NCBI GenBank assembly: GCA_946803585.1
Contig: CAMPEQ010000011.1
Coordinates: forward strand, 744,001-808,000
Source: an uncultured Actinomycetes bacterium
GTDB taxonomy: Bacteria; Actinomycetota; Actinomycetes; S36-B12; UBA10799
DNA length: 64,000 bases
Direction of reading: 5' to 3'
The position numbers and the translations under genes were made by a program. Every line of letters starts with the position of its first letter. Position 1 is the stretch's first letter. Positions 8,700-17,215 of this stretch are shown here, one piece after another. The notes under the pieces are model-generated. The model had not been told where the DNA came from. It saw only the letters and a list, made by a program, of their open reading frames with translations, and did not search any database.

Positions 8700-9443
8700 A
8701 TGGTCGATACGGCAGCGTTCAGTGAAGTCGTTCCGCAGCGCAGCGCTGACGCGGTCTTCTCGCAAGTTCGGAGCCAGATTGTTGCCGGGAGTCTTGAGCC
8801 GGGTCAGCTACTCCCGGGTGAGCGCGAGCTTTCCACACAGCTAGGAGTCAGCCGTGGAGTCGTTCGCGAGGCCTTACAGCGGTTGGCACAGGCAGGACTC
8901 GTGGATATCCGTCACGGCGGCAGCACCCGAGTCCTTGACTACCGGACCTCGACAGACCTTGGCTTACTTCAGCACATGCTGGTTCGCCCGGACTCATCGC
9001 TGGATATTCCAGTCCTACGATCTCTGCTAGAGATGCGAATCAGCATTGGCGTAGCCGCGGCTGGACTAGCCGCCAAACGGGCAACTCTCGACCAGCAGCA
9101 CAAGGTAAGGGATCTGACCGCTGCACTTGAGATTGAAGATGACGTCTTAAAGCAACAGGACATCGATCTGGAGTTCTGGTCGGTCATCGTCAACGCGTCG
9201 GGCAACCTCGCGTATCGGATCGCTTACAACGGCCTCGTCGCGACCTACCGGCCTTTACGCGGTGTCATCGCTTCAGTAGTTGTCCCTGAACTACTCAATG
9301 TCGAGAGCCACCGTGCACTGGCAGCATCGATCGCTGTCGGCGACATCAAATGCGCAGAGGCTGCTGCGCGAGAGCTGCTGGAATCAAGCGAGTCGCAGTG
9401 GCAGGGCCTGCTGGATTCACTAACTGAAGCGCCTTCCGCATAG
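8700..9443 (+). CDS. FadR-subfamily GntR transcriptional regulator
   Basis: A 247-residue protein with an N-terminal winged helix (about 12-80, with LPGERELSTQLGVSRGVVREAL) and a C-terminal all-helical FCD effector domain (about 100-225). Such proteins sense organic acids, sugars or acyl-CoAs and usually repress a neighbouring operon. In the FCD motif the usual metal-ligand position DxxFH is replaced here (DLEFW), so this member may not bind metal in the usual way. The ATG lies six bases after a -10 box, with no ribosome site, as for other leaderless genes of this window. The next gene, a membrane hydroxylase, starts 28 bases downstream and is the likeliest target besides its own promoter. 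Confidence 0.9.
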   Translation: MVDTAAFSEVVPQRSADAVFSQVRSQIVAGSLEPGQLLPGERELSTQLGVSRGVVREALQRLAQAGLVDIRHGGSTRVLDYRTSTDLGLLQHMLVRPDSSLDIPVLRSLLEMRISIGVAAAGLAAKRATLDQQHKVRDLTAALEIEDDVLKQQDIDLEFWSVIVNASGNLAYRIAYNGLVATYRPLRGVIASVVVPELLNVESHRALAASIAVGDIKCAEAAARELLESSESQWQGLLDSLTEAPSA

Positions 9444-9471
9444 ACAACGAGTAGCTAGGAGATCGGCAAAG

Positions 9472-10143
9472 ATGAGTACGCAAACGTCCACCCGCTTCGC
9501 TGCCAATACCCGGGTCCGAGACATCGTCAGGGTCTACTTGCGGTACCCGAGCGCTCAGTTCCTACTCGTCTTTTTGCTCGCTACAGCCGCCGCACGAATC
9601 TGGATCGCTCAGTGGACGTGGTGGGACGCGCTAGCCGCGGCCGCACTGATCGCTGCCCAACCGCTCACCGAATGGCTGATTCACACATTCGTCCTGCACT
9701 ACAAACCACGGACGATCGGGCGATGGAAGTTCGACCTTCACTTAGCCCAGGAGCATCGCAGACATCACCAAGATCCCCGAGTCATTGAAGCCGTGTTTAT
9801 CCCCATGCGCTCGCTGTGGATCGGCGTTCCGATCGGGGTTGCGATGACGCTACTCATCGTTCCCTCGACGCCGATTGCCCTGACACTGATTGTGACCGCA
9901 GCCGTAATCGGTAACGTCTACGAGTGGACTCACTTCTACGTCCACTCTGGATGTAAACCACGCAATCGTTACGCGCGCTACATCGAACGTGCTCATCGGC
10001 TCCATCACTACCGCAATGAGCACTATTGGATGGGTGTGACCAACCACGCTGCCGACCACGTGTTGCGAACTTTTCCGGCTAAGGATGATGTCCCGGTATC
10101 ACCGACCGCCAGGACCCTTGGCGTTAGCGATTCGCATCAGTAG
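9472..10143 (+). CDS. Sterol desaturase/fatty acid hydroxylase superfamily membrane protein
   Basis: The 223-residue integral membrane protein has the eight-His di-iron pattern of the family: HTFVLH (about 71-76), HRRHH (about 99-103), then HFYVH and HRLHHYRNEH in the C-terminal half, interleaved with about four hydrophobic helices. Such enzymes hydroxylate or desaturate lipids or carotenoids at the membrane using O2. The start ATG has AGGAGATCGGCAAAG upstream. It is 28 bases after the GntR gene and probably shares its message. The substrate cannot be told from sequence. Confidence 0.85.
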   Translation: MSTQTSTRFAANTRVRDIVRVYLRYPSAQFLLVFLLATAAARIWIAQWTWWDALAAAALIAAQPLTEWLIHTFVLHYKPRTIGRWKFDLHLAQEHRRHHQDPRVIEAVFIPMRSLWIGVPIGVAMTLLIVPSTPIALTLIVTAAVIGNVYEWTHFYVHSGCKPRNRYARYIERAHRLHHYRNEHYWMGVTNHAADHVLRTFPAKDDVPVSPTARTLGVSDSHQ

Positions 10144-10183
10144 CCGGGAGTAACCACTGCTCGATTGATCTGCCGCAGCTGGA

Positions 10184-10756
10184 CTATACGGCCCGTTGGT
10201 ACTTCTGCGTGACGGCTCCGACCGTCTCTCCGGTGAAGTGGATCGTGAGCGTGTCTCCGGAGATTTCGTAGGTGGCGGTTCCCTCACTCCAAGAACCGGG
10301 GAACGCGACATCGCCGGTGGGAATGATGATCCTGCCGTCGTTCTCTGCTTCTGTAATGATCAACTGGTTGCCGTCGGTGCGGTACTTCCCGGCGGTCTCG
10401 ATCGTCGCGTTTACGGACCGTCCGCCGACGCTGCAGGTTGCAGTTCCGTCTTGGGTGAAATCGCCGTTAGGTTCGAAAGTGAGGAAGATCGGTCCGATGC
10501 ACTCGATCTCCTCGGTGCTGCCTAGGTTCGCGGTATTGGCGTCGAGGAGTTCGTCAGCATCACCGCGCCATTTACCCTGAATGCTCGCGGCAGTGCCACC
10601 TGAGTCACTCGAGGCTGGTGAGCCGGTGCCAGCATCAACCGAAGGGGATGACGATGCGTTGGGGTCGGTACTACTTGAACACCCGGCGAGGATTCCCAAC
10701 GTGAATATTCCGGCACCCAACCCGACGGCAGCCTTCTTCGCGCTGAAATGTCTCAT
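10184..10756 (-). CDS. Putative lipoprotein with lipocalin-like C-terminal half
   Basis: A 190-residue exported protein: signal peptide with lipobox LAGC near residue 25, a Ser/Thr/Asp/Gly-rich linker (about 26-60), then a domain beginning IQGKWRGDADELLD and ending DTLTIHFTGETVGAVTQKY. The pattern of short strands resembles small lipocalin-like or DUF proteins that measure growth on a beta-barrel, but I recognise no family firmly. AGGAGG six bases before the ATG fixes the start. It stands alone between a hydroxylase gene converging on it and a DUF2127 gene upstream. Confidence 0.75.
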   Translation of the reverse strand: MRHFSAKKAAVGLGAGIFTLGILAGCSSSTDPNASSSPSVDAGTGSPASSDSGGTAASIQGKWRGDADELLDANTANLGSTEEIECIGPIFLTFEPNGDFTQDGTATCSVGGRSVNATIETAGKYRTDGNQLIITEAENDGRIIIPTGDVAFPGSWSEGTATYEISGDTLTIHFTGETVGAVTQKYQRAV

Positions 10757-10820
10757 CGCAGTCCTCCTAGTAGGCGGTCGGCTAGATATGTCGCTTCGCA
10801 GAGACTATGCCTCGCACTGA

Positions 10821-10889
10821 TGATCCGCTACCGCGTCGACACAATCCGCGTGGTGATGCGATCTCCATTGGTTTGCTAGTAGCGGATCA
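10821..10889. repeat. 11-bp perfect inverted repeat with 47-base loop
   Basis: TGATCCGCTAC (10821-10831) and GTAGCGGATCA (10879-10889) are exact reverse complements, placed in the 163-base gap between the end of the DUF2127 gene and the start of the lipoprotein gene, both on the minus strand. The loop is long for an intrinsic terminator and no T-run follows, so it could be a paired operator site or part of a leader structure. Nothing else is seen in this gap apart from the ribosome site of the lipoprotein gene. Confidence 0.45.
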
Positions 10890-10919
10890 GACCAGCGTTG
10901 GGGTGGAAGGCCTGAAGTG

Positions 10920-11798
10920 TCACAATCGACGATCGATTCGATCCACCCCAACGACGGGCGGGTTGCGATAGATATCTTCCCAGTTGACGTCGGCGGCGAG
11001 GGCGGCCTCGAGTTGACGCTGGCCTCCCCGCACCCCAAACAGGCGCTTGGCGATGACGAGATAGACCAAGACCGCCAGCTCGAACCCCAGAGCAAAGAGC
11101 TTGAAGGCGGACACGTTGTCCATCAAGGCCAGGATAGTAATGGGGAGGAGGACGACAATCGCCACGACAGTTAGATACTCGGCCCAGCGTCTACCGCGCC
11201 AAAGGAATATCGCCTCAACGGCTTCCAGTACGGCATAGCTTCCGAACATAAGCATCAGTAAGGCGACCCGTCCGGTGTCGAGATCACCAAGTTCCTGGAG
11301 GGCCTTTACCAGCAGCGATTGACCCGGTCGGCTCTCACCCACGAGGCCTTGGGCGGATAGCAGTAGATTCTGCGACTCCTCGCGCAAACCCGGGAGGCCG
11401 AACTGTACGACGGCCAGCAGGATGACAATCGCGGCGAAGAAGATGACGTGGAACCCGCGTTCGACGGCAATCACGCGGGTGACAACCTGTTCGGACAGGG
11501 CTTTCCCGCGTTTGGGTTTCGGCAGATCGGCAGGCTCTGGAAGTACCTCCGAGGTGGCCGTACCTGACAGCGGGGCGGCCGTGAGCAGCCAACTATCGCA
11601 GCGCAGGCAACGAGCGAGTCGTTTGTCGTCGGAAACTGCCCGTCCTAGCGAGCTATCGATCTCGCGAAGTGTCTCAACTTGCGCGGCGGGGACAACGTGA
11701 CCGGATAGGGAACAGACCCATGTCGGGGTGCTCCAGGTAGATCGGCCAAACTTCACCCTCGTCAGTTTGCCGCACGAGCCACCCACGTCGCAGCGCAC
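10920..11798 (-). CDS. DUF2127 family membrane protein
   Basis: The product (up to 292 residues) has an N-terminal soluble part with a CLRCDSWLL pair of cysteines, then three to four membrane helices and the family's closing motif LVYLVIAKRLFGVRGGQRQLE. DUF2127 proteins are actinobacterial membrane proteins of unknown function. Start choice is uncertain: GTG 11798 has no clear ribosome site, while GTG 11756 has GAGG directly against it and better matches family N-termini, which begin shortly before a Cys-Gly-His segment (CSLSGHVVPAA here). It is divergent from the FtsX-type permease. Confidence 0.78.
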   Translation of the reverse strand: MRCDVGGSCGKLTRVKFGRSTWSTPTWVCSLSGHVVPAAQVETLREIDSSLGRAVSDDKRLARCLRCDSWLLTAAPLSGTATSEVLPEPADLPKPKRGKALSEQVVTRVIAVERGFHVIFFAAIVILLAVVQFGLPGLREESQNLLLSAQGLVGESRPGQSLLVKALQELGDLDTGRVALLMLMFGSYAVLEAVEAIFLWRGRRWAEYLTVVAIVVLLPITILALMDNVSAFKLFALGFELAVLVYLVIAKRLFGVRGGQRQLEAALAADVNWEDIYRNPPVVGVDRIDRRL

Positions 11799-11889
11799 GA
11801 GCAGTACATCCCCGTAGGATCGTGGCCATGGCTTTGACGAACAGATGCGCCCGACTGCCGCACAACCCCGTTAGGTCGGTACTGAGCTG

Positions 11890-14448
11890 ATGTTGCGCGC
11901 GACGCTGCGAACCGCAGTTGCCCACAAAGGTCGGCTAATCCTTAGCACCATCTCAATTGTGCTCGGGGTCGCCTTCGTTACCGGAACCTTGATGTTGACC
12001 GCAGCGTTGGACCGGACGTTCGTCGACATCATTGAAGGTAGTGCCCAGGACGTGCAGATCACTCGAGAATCGGCAGTCGGTGTCGATATCACGACTGACC
12101 CCGGTGACAACGCACCGTTGCTGGTTCCCCAGCGGGTTGTTGACGAGGCCACCAGCGTCGATGGTGTCGCAGCGGCCGCGGGCTCAATCAACCGCAATGG
12201 CGTCTATCTGCTCGACAACAGCGGCGAGGTTATTGGCGGGGCAGGACCGCCCGCCATCGGGCTTAGCTGGGAGTCGAATCCACTCATTAGCGTCACCACC
12301 ATCACCGAGGGACGGGCGCCGCAGGCCGCAAGAGAGGTCGTCGTCGACAATGTGACGTTCCCAAAGCTGGGGTACTCCCTGGGCGACGAGATCACGATTC
12401 TGACACCTGGCGGTGAGACCCAAGCGACCCTCGTCGGTAGCTTCAAGTTCGGAGAAACCGGCGGACTGGCGGGGGCGACGCTGACTGCCTTTACGCCTGA
12501 GCGTGCCCAGGAATTGCTCACCAAACCGGGGGAATGGACCGCCGTCGACGTGGCCGTAGCGGACGGGTTCACCGATGAGGCGGTCGCTACGTCGATCCAG
12601 CAGGTACTGAACTCGGATCCACAAGACAGCGGTCTGATAGCTAAGACGCGTGCACAACAGGTTGAGGAGCAGAGCGATTCGCTTAGGCAGGGTCTGGCTT
12701 TCTTTAACTACATCCTCATTGGTTTTGCGGCGATCTCGCTGTTTGTTGCAGCATTCCTGATCTACAACACCTTCTCGATCCTGATCGCTCAGCGTGGCCG
12801 AGAACTCGCTTTGATGCGGGCGATCGGCGCGACCAGATTCCAGGTCCTGCGTAGCGTGCTGATTGAGGCGCTCATCGTCGCGTTGGTCTCGGTCGTCATC
12901 GGAATCGGTGCTGGTTACGTGCTAGCGCTAGGTCTGGGCGCGCTATTTGACGCGATTGGTTTGAGTCTGACATCTGGGATCGCCATTACCGTCAACTCCG
13001 TCGTTTGGGCGACGGTGATTGGCATCGTCGTGACATTGGTGTCGGCGGCTGTCCCGGCGCTTCGCGCATCGCGGATTCCGCCGATCGCGGCACTACGGGA
13101 ACTCAACTCCAGTGCTGAGGGAGTGGGGCGCATCCGGACTATCTCGGGTTTCGTTCTACTGGCTATTTCTATCGCTTTCATCGCCCTTGGCTTGAGTGGC
13201 TCGGGCGACGGGGCTAACGCAGCCCAAACGGGGGCCGGAGCACTCCTATTGTTGATCGCCGTCGTGGTGTTGACCCCGCTGCTCGGCGTCGGTCTGGTTA
13301 CCTTGGCAACGCCGGTTCTGTCGGCCCTCGGGCGGACGCCGGGCAAGCTTGCGGCACGCAATGCGGCTCGGGCACCAAAGCGACTGGCGACTACGGCCAG
13401 TGCCCTCACGATCGGCCTCGGACTCGTCGTTGGGGTCACCGTGATCACCGCTTCAGCCCAGACTTCGATCGATAAGCTCATCGACCAGACGTTCCGAGCC
13501 GACGCGATCGTCAGTACGGTGACAGGCCAGCCGTTTAGCTCAACCATCGCTGACTCGATCCGCCAAGTCGATGGCGTGGAGTACGTCGTCAGCGAGTCGA
13601 TTGGTGGCGTATCCGTCGATGGTGTCGACCAAGACATCAGTGCGATCGGGGGCGGTCCACTCGACGCTGTCTACTCAGTGGAGGACGTGACCGGAGAGTT
13701 CGGCGATCTCACCACAGGTAACGCTGTGGTGAGCAATGACCTGGCTACCGAACGGGGTTGGTCCCTAGGGACCTCCGTACCGGTGCTGTTCCCAAGCGGG
13801 GATCGGGAATCGTTCACGATCGTCGGACAGTTCGAGCAAACGCCACTACTGAGCGGATTGGTCATTCCGCTCGATGACTACCGCGCCGCCGGGGGTGGCT
13901 CGCAGGACACGTTCCTGTTTGTGACAGTGGCACCTGGCGCTGACCCGACAACCGTGATCGCCGGTGTTAAGGAGGCCGCCTCGGCGAACCCACTGGTCAG
14001 CGTGCTGGACCAGACCGAGCTCAAGGCCGAGAACGCCAAGCAGCTCAACCAGTTGCTCTACTTCGTTTACGCGATGCTGGCCCTGTCGGTGGTAATCGCG
14101 GCCCTTGGGGTCGTCAATACCCTCGCGCTATCGGTGATCGAACGAACCCGAGAGATCGGGCTACTGCGAGCGGTAGGAGCCACTAGGCGCCAGGTACGGC
14201 GAATCATCCGCTGGGAGGCGATCGTCGTCGCCCTACTCGGAGCCGTGCTCGGCATTGCCTTCGGGATCGCGGCGGGAACGGTCTTGCAGCGGGCACTAGC
14301 TGACTCAGGAATCGAGGCACTCGACATCCCCGTGGGCACGCTGATCGTGATCTTGATCCTTGCTTTGGTGATCGGAATTCTGGCCGCAGTATTGCCCGCC
14401 CGTCGAGCGGCACGGCTGAACATCCTGGACGCGATTTCCGACGAGTAG
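11890..14448 (+). CDS. FtsX/MacB-type ABC transporter permease (orphan)
   Basis: An 852-residue permease with the full double FtsX layout: TM1 (about 16-38), a large extracellular MacB_PCD-like domain (about 40-265), three helices (about 270-400) containing RGRELALMRAIGATRFQVLRSV, a second linker helix and extracellular domain (about 490-715), and three last helices with REIGLLRAVGATRRQVRRI. These permeases pair with a LolD/MacB-type ATPase in lipoprotein, peptide or cell-wall-hydrolase control rather than classical transport. No ATPase gene lies beside it, so it must use one encoded elsewhere. No strong ribosome site precedes the ATG. Confidence 0.88.
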   Translation: MLRATLRTAVAHKGRLILSTISIVLGVAFVTGTLMLTAALDRTFVDIIEGSAQDVQITRESAVGVDITTDPGDNAPLLVPQRVVDEATSVDGVAAAAGSINRNGVYLLDNSGEVIGGAGPPAIGLSWESNPLISVTTITEGRAPQAAREVVVDNVTFPKLGYSLGDEITILTPGGETQATLVGSFKFGETGGLAGATLTAFTPERAQELLTKPGEWTAVDVAVADGFTDEAVATSIQQVLNSDPQDSGLIAKTRAQQVEEQSDSLRQGLAFFNYILIGFAAISLFVAAFLIYNTFSILIAQRGRELALMRAIGATRFQVLRSVLIEALIVALVSVVIGIGAGYVLALGLGALFDAIGLSLTSGIAITVNSVVWATVIGIVVTLVSAAVPALRASRIPPIAALRELNSSAEGVGRIRTISGFVLLAISIAFIALGLSGSGDGANAAQTGAGALLLLIAVVVLTPLLGVGLVTLATPVLSALGRTPGKLAARNAARAPKRLATTASALTIGLGLVVGVTVITASAQTSIDKLIDQTFRADAIVSTVTGQPFSSTIADSIRQVDGVEYVVSESIGGVSVDGVDQDISAIGGGPLDAVYSVEDVTGEFGDLTTGNAVVSNDLATERGWSLGTSVPVLFPSGDRESFTIVGQFEQTPLLSGLVIPLDDYRAAGGGSQDTFLFVTVAPGADPTTVIAGVKEAASANPLVSVLDQTELKAENAKQLNQLLYFVYAMLALSVVIAALGVVNTLALSVIERTREIGLLRAVGATRRQVRRIIRWEAIVVALLGAVLGIAFGIAAGTVLQRALADSGIEALDIPVGTLIVILILALVIGILAAVLPARRAARLNILDAISDE

Positions 14449-14471
14449 GCGCGCCACCTGGAGCAAGGCTG

Positions 14472-15362
14472 CTAAGCGCCTGAGGTGAGAAGGTTTGCTT
14501 CTTGCGCTTGAGTGGCAGCCCTTGCGCGTCTCCGGGAAGTGAGCAGTCCCTGATGCGGGCCAAACAGCCAGGCAACAACAAAGATGGCACCCTCGACCAG
14601 CACGATGGTGCCGCCTGGCGCGGTATCGAGGTAGTAGCTGCCGTAGATCCCGATTACTGCCGCGCTCCCGGCAAAGAGTGGGGCAAGCCAGAGCATTCGC
14701 CAGAAGTTGCGCGTCACCAGGTAAGCCGCAGCTCCAGGAGTAATAAGCAGCGCAACGACCAGGACGACTCCGACTGCCTTCAGCGCCACCACCGCGGTCA
14801 CCGCGACCGATCCCAGTAGCAAGGCTGATAAGAGTCTCGGTCGAAGGCCAATGGCCTGGGCATGACTCGGATCGAAGGCAAACAAGGTGAGGTCGTGGCG
14901 CCGGAACCACAGCACAGCGAGAATGACAACACTCATCACGACGACCTGCACTAGATCGGCGTTCGAGACACCGAGCAGATTCCCAAAGAGAATATGGGTG
15001 AGATCGATTTGGCTCGGTGTGACAGAGATAAGAACGATACCTAGGGCAAACAGAGTCGTGAACACGACACCGATTGCAGTGTCCTCCCGGATATGGGTCG
15101 TGCCGCGGAACAGGCTGATCAATGCGACGGCCGCAAAGCCGAAGGCGAGGGCGCCGAGCCCGAAGGGAATTCCCAGGGCGTAGGCAAGAACCACGCCAGG
15201 AAGAATCGCGTGCGAGATGGCATCACCCATGAGCGCCCACCCGATCAACACCAGCCAGCAGCTCAGCAGCCCACACACAACGGCAGCAAGGATCGTTACG
15301 ACTCCTGCGCGCTGCATGAACTCATACTGCAGCGGATCGGTGATGAACTCCCAGATCGTCAT
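14472..15362 (-). CDS. Metal (Mn/Zn/Fe) ABC transporter permease
   Basis: A 296-residue ABC-3 family permease with about eight membrane helices. Typical motifs include LIGWALMGDAISHAILPGVV near residue 40 and ALLITPGAAAYLVTRN near 225. It is the last gene of a three-gene minus-strand operon in which each gene overlaps the next by the four bases ATGA: binding protein, ATPase, permease. Cluster A-I systems of this layout import manganese, zinc or iron. The absence of a Zur-like box on this operon, in contrast to znuACB at 50622-53176, favours manganese, but this is inference. Confidence 0.93.
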   Translation of the reverse strand: MTIWEFITDPLQYEFMQRAGVVTILAAVVCGLLSCWLVLIGWALMGDAISHAILPGVVLAYALGIPFGLGALAFGFAAVALISLFRGTTHIREDTAIGVVFTTLFALGIVLISVTPSQIDLTHILFGNLLGVSNADLVQVVVMSVVILAVLWFRRHDLTLFAFDPSHAQAIGLRPRLLSALLLGSVAVTAVVALKAVGVVLVVALLITPGAAAYLVTRNFWRMLWLAPLFAGSAAVIGIYGSYYLDTAPGGTIVLVEGAIFVVAWLFGPHQGLLTSRRRARAATQAQEANLLTSGA

Positions 15363-16180
15363 TGGACGTCACCTGAGCTTGTGGGATCGAGTCCAAAGGC
15401 GCGAACGAGATTTGCTGGTTCCAGGACGATAGCGGGACTCGCGTGCATCAAAACGGTTCGTTTCATGAGGGCTACCGAGTCGCACAGCGTCGGTAGCCCT
15501 GCAAGGTCGTGGGTTGCGACAACGATGGCGGTCCCGCTGGCCGCAGATTCGCGTAGAACTCGTGTGATGGTGTCCTGCGAGGGTCGGTCAATTCCCGCGA
15601 ACGGTTCATCCAACAGTAGTAGCCGCGAGCGCTGGGCGAGCCCACGTGCGATGAAGACCCGCTTTCGCTGACCGCCAGACAACTGCCCGACCTGGCGATC
15701 CGCGAACTGACTTAGTTCGACCCGTTCAAGCGCTTCCTTTACGGCTACTTGGTCGGCTGTCGTGGGTTTTCGCCGCCAGCCCATATGCCCGTATCGGCCC
15801 GTCATCACGACATCGCTGACACACAGCGGGAAGTTCCAGTCGATCGCTTCGGACTGGGGAACGTAACCAATCCACGTCCGTTCTCGAGCATCCCGAGAAC
15901 TCGTGCCGAAGACCTCGACGGCTCCCTGCGAGGGAGTCACGGAGCCCACGATCGCTTTCAATAGGGTCGACTTCCCTGAGCCGTTGACACCTACGAGACC
16001 ACAAATACTGCCGGCGGGAACCTGTAGATCTGCGGACTGGAGCGCAACGATCTCTCGGTAGCGCACTGAGACGTCCGTCAATGAGACCGCCGCTGTGGAG
16101 TCCGCTGCGGGGACCGGTCTCGGCCGAGTCCGCCATCCCCGCGCACGTCTGGACGCTTGTATCCGATGTATCAGGCTCAT
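15359..16180 (-). CDS. Metal ABC transporter ATP-binding protein
   Basis: A 273-residue ATPase with Walker A GVNGSGKSTL, Q-loop region YVPQSEAIDWNFP, signature LSGGQRKRVFIARGL, Walker B LLLLDEPFAGID and switch His in VATHDL. The YVPQ..DWNFP segment is typical of the manganese/iron cluster (MntB/SitB). ATG 16180 overlaps the stop of the binding-protein gene by four bases; a longer in-frame extension would lie within that gene and is rejected. Its first 30 residues before the domain are Arg-rich, as in other actinobacterial members. Confidence 0.94.
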   Translation of the reverse strand: MSLIHRIQASRRARGWRTRPRPVPAADSTAAVSLTDVSVRYREIVALQSADLQVPAGSICGLVGVNGSGKSTLLKAIVGSVTPSQGAVEVFGTSSRDARERTWIGYVPQSEAIDWNFPLCVSDVVMTGRYGHMGWRRKPTTADQVAVKEALERVELSQFADRQVGQLSGGQRKRVFIARGLAQRSRLLLLDEPFAGIDRPSQDTITRVLRESAASGTAIVVATHDLAGLPTLCDSVALMKRTVLMHASPAIVLEPANLVRAFGLDPTSSGDVQ

Positions 16181-17121
16181 CCGATCGCCGCCGCACCAGT
16201 CAGGCCCGAGACGACGGTGCGCACTACGGACCGAAGGAGCTCTAGATAGGTCGGCACGGGCCCGTCGGCGCTGGACAAAGAGTCGACGTAGAGGGTGCCT
16301 CCGAAGGTTGCATCCGTCTCGTCGGCAACCGCTCGCGCCGCTGCATCTGAGACAGTCGACTCGCAGAAGACGGCAGGTACTCGATTTGCCTTGACGAAGT
16401 CGATCGTTGCCGCGACTTGCCGGGGGGTCGACGTACTCTCGGCGTTGACCGGCCAAAGATAGGCCTCGGAGATTCCTGCGGTCCTCGTGAGATAGCTGAA
16501 CGCCCCCTCGCAGGTGACGAGCGCCCGATTCTGGGGTGGGATCTGCGCGAGCCCGGCCGTCAACTCAGCAGCAATTCCGCTGAGTTCAGCGGCATACGCG
16601 TGGTACCGAGACCAGTATTGATCACCGTGCTGGGGGTCAAGCTGAGTGAGGGCCGCGGCGATATTTGCTGCGTAGATCTGTCCGGCCTCAGGGGACATCC
16701 ACGCGTGCGGATTGACCCGACCGTCGTACTCGCCACCCTCGATCGCTACCTCGTCGATTCCGCGGGACACAAGCGCCCGCGGCGCATCGTTGTTTGCTGT
16801 GAACCTCTCGAACCAGGCCTCGAGCCCCATACCGTTTTCAAGGATCAGGTCGGCCTCTTCGGCGGCCTTGAGATCCGAGGCTGTCGGCTCGTATCCGTGC
16901 ACTTCTGCGCCCGGTTTGGTAATCGACTCAACCTCGACGGTCTCCCCGCCAATGACTGCTGCCATATCGGCGATGACAGTGAAAGTAGCGAGAACGAGCG
17001 GCCGACCGTCCGACCTAGGGGCGACCTCCGCGGCGCTGGGTTCCTCTGCAGAAATCGCCAGAACGCCACCGGTCAGCGCAGCACCGCAAGCGAGGACTAG
17101 GAGTGTCTTCCATCGCTTCAC
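16177..17121 (-). CDS. Metal-binding solute-binding protein (cluster A-I; probably manganese)
   Basis: An exported protein of about 314 residues with an N-terminal signal helix, no lipobox, and the metal-site motifs of the ZnuA/PsaA family: EVHGYEPT (first His), NPHAWM (second His), TCEGAFSYL (Glu) and a late Asp in YVDSL. It captures the ion outside the membrane for the permease. The start is drawn at GTG 17121, since TAAGGT (17133-17128) lies exactly six bases upstream, as in other leaderless genes here; GTG 17127 is two codons earlier. It is divergent from the universal stress gene, with 90 bases between. Confidence 0.9.
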   Translation of the reverse strand: MKRWKTLLVLACGAALTGGVLAISAEEPSAAEVAPRSDGRPLVLATFTVIADMAAVIGGETVEVESITKPGAEVHGYEPTASDLKAAEEADLILENGMGLEAWFERFTANNDAPRALVSRGIDEVAIEGGEYDGRVNPHAWMSPEAGQIYAANIAAALTQLDPQHGDQYWSRYHAYAAELSGIAAELTAGLAQIPPQNRALVTCEGAFSYLTRTAGISEAYLWPVNAESTSTPRQVAATIDFVKANRVPAVFCESTVSDAAARAVADETDATFGGTLYVDSLSSADGPVPTYLELLRSVVRTVVSGLTGAAAIG

Positions 17122-17215
17122 GACCACACCTTAGCCGCCCGCTTAACAGCGTTTCCTTTAACTGAAGCGCCGAAGGACCCTAGCGTTCACTGGTGATCTG
17201 CGAGAAACTAGTCCC

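Noticed and set aside
11828-11890. A 20-codon plus-strand frame whose stop overlaps the FtsX-type ATG
   Set aside because: No ribosome site or conservation evidence; overlaps the upstream region of the divergent gene and could be chance.
12915-13637. A 240-codon minus-strand frame inside the FtsX-type permease gene
   Set aside because: Composition typical of an antisense shadow; no motif found.
14305-14910. Minus-strand frame overlapping the metal permease in another phase
   Set aside because: Overlaps two genes with strong family matches and has no start signal.
17128-17215. Possible MntR/DtxR operator in the gap before the metal-binding protein gene (CGCTT ... AAGCG)
   Set aside because: Only five complementary bases per arm and a 20-base spacer; does not resemble known MntR or IdeR boxes.
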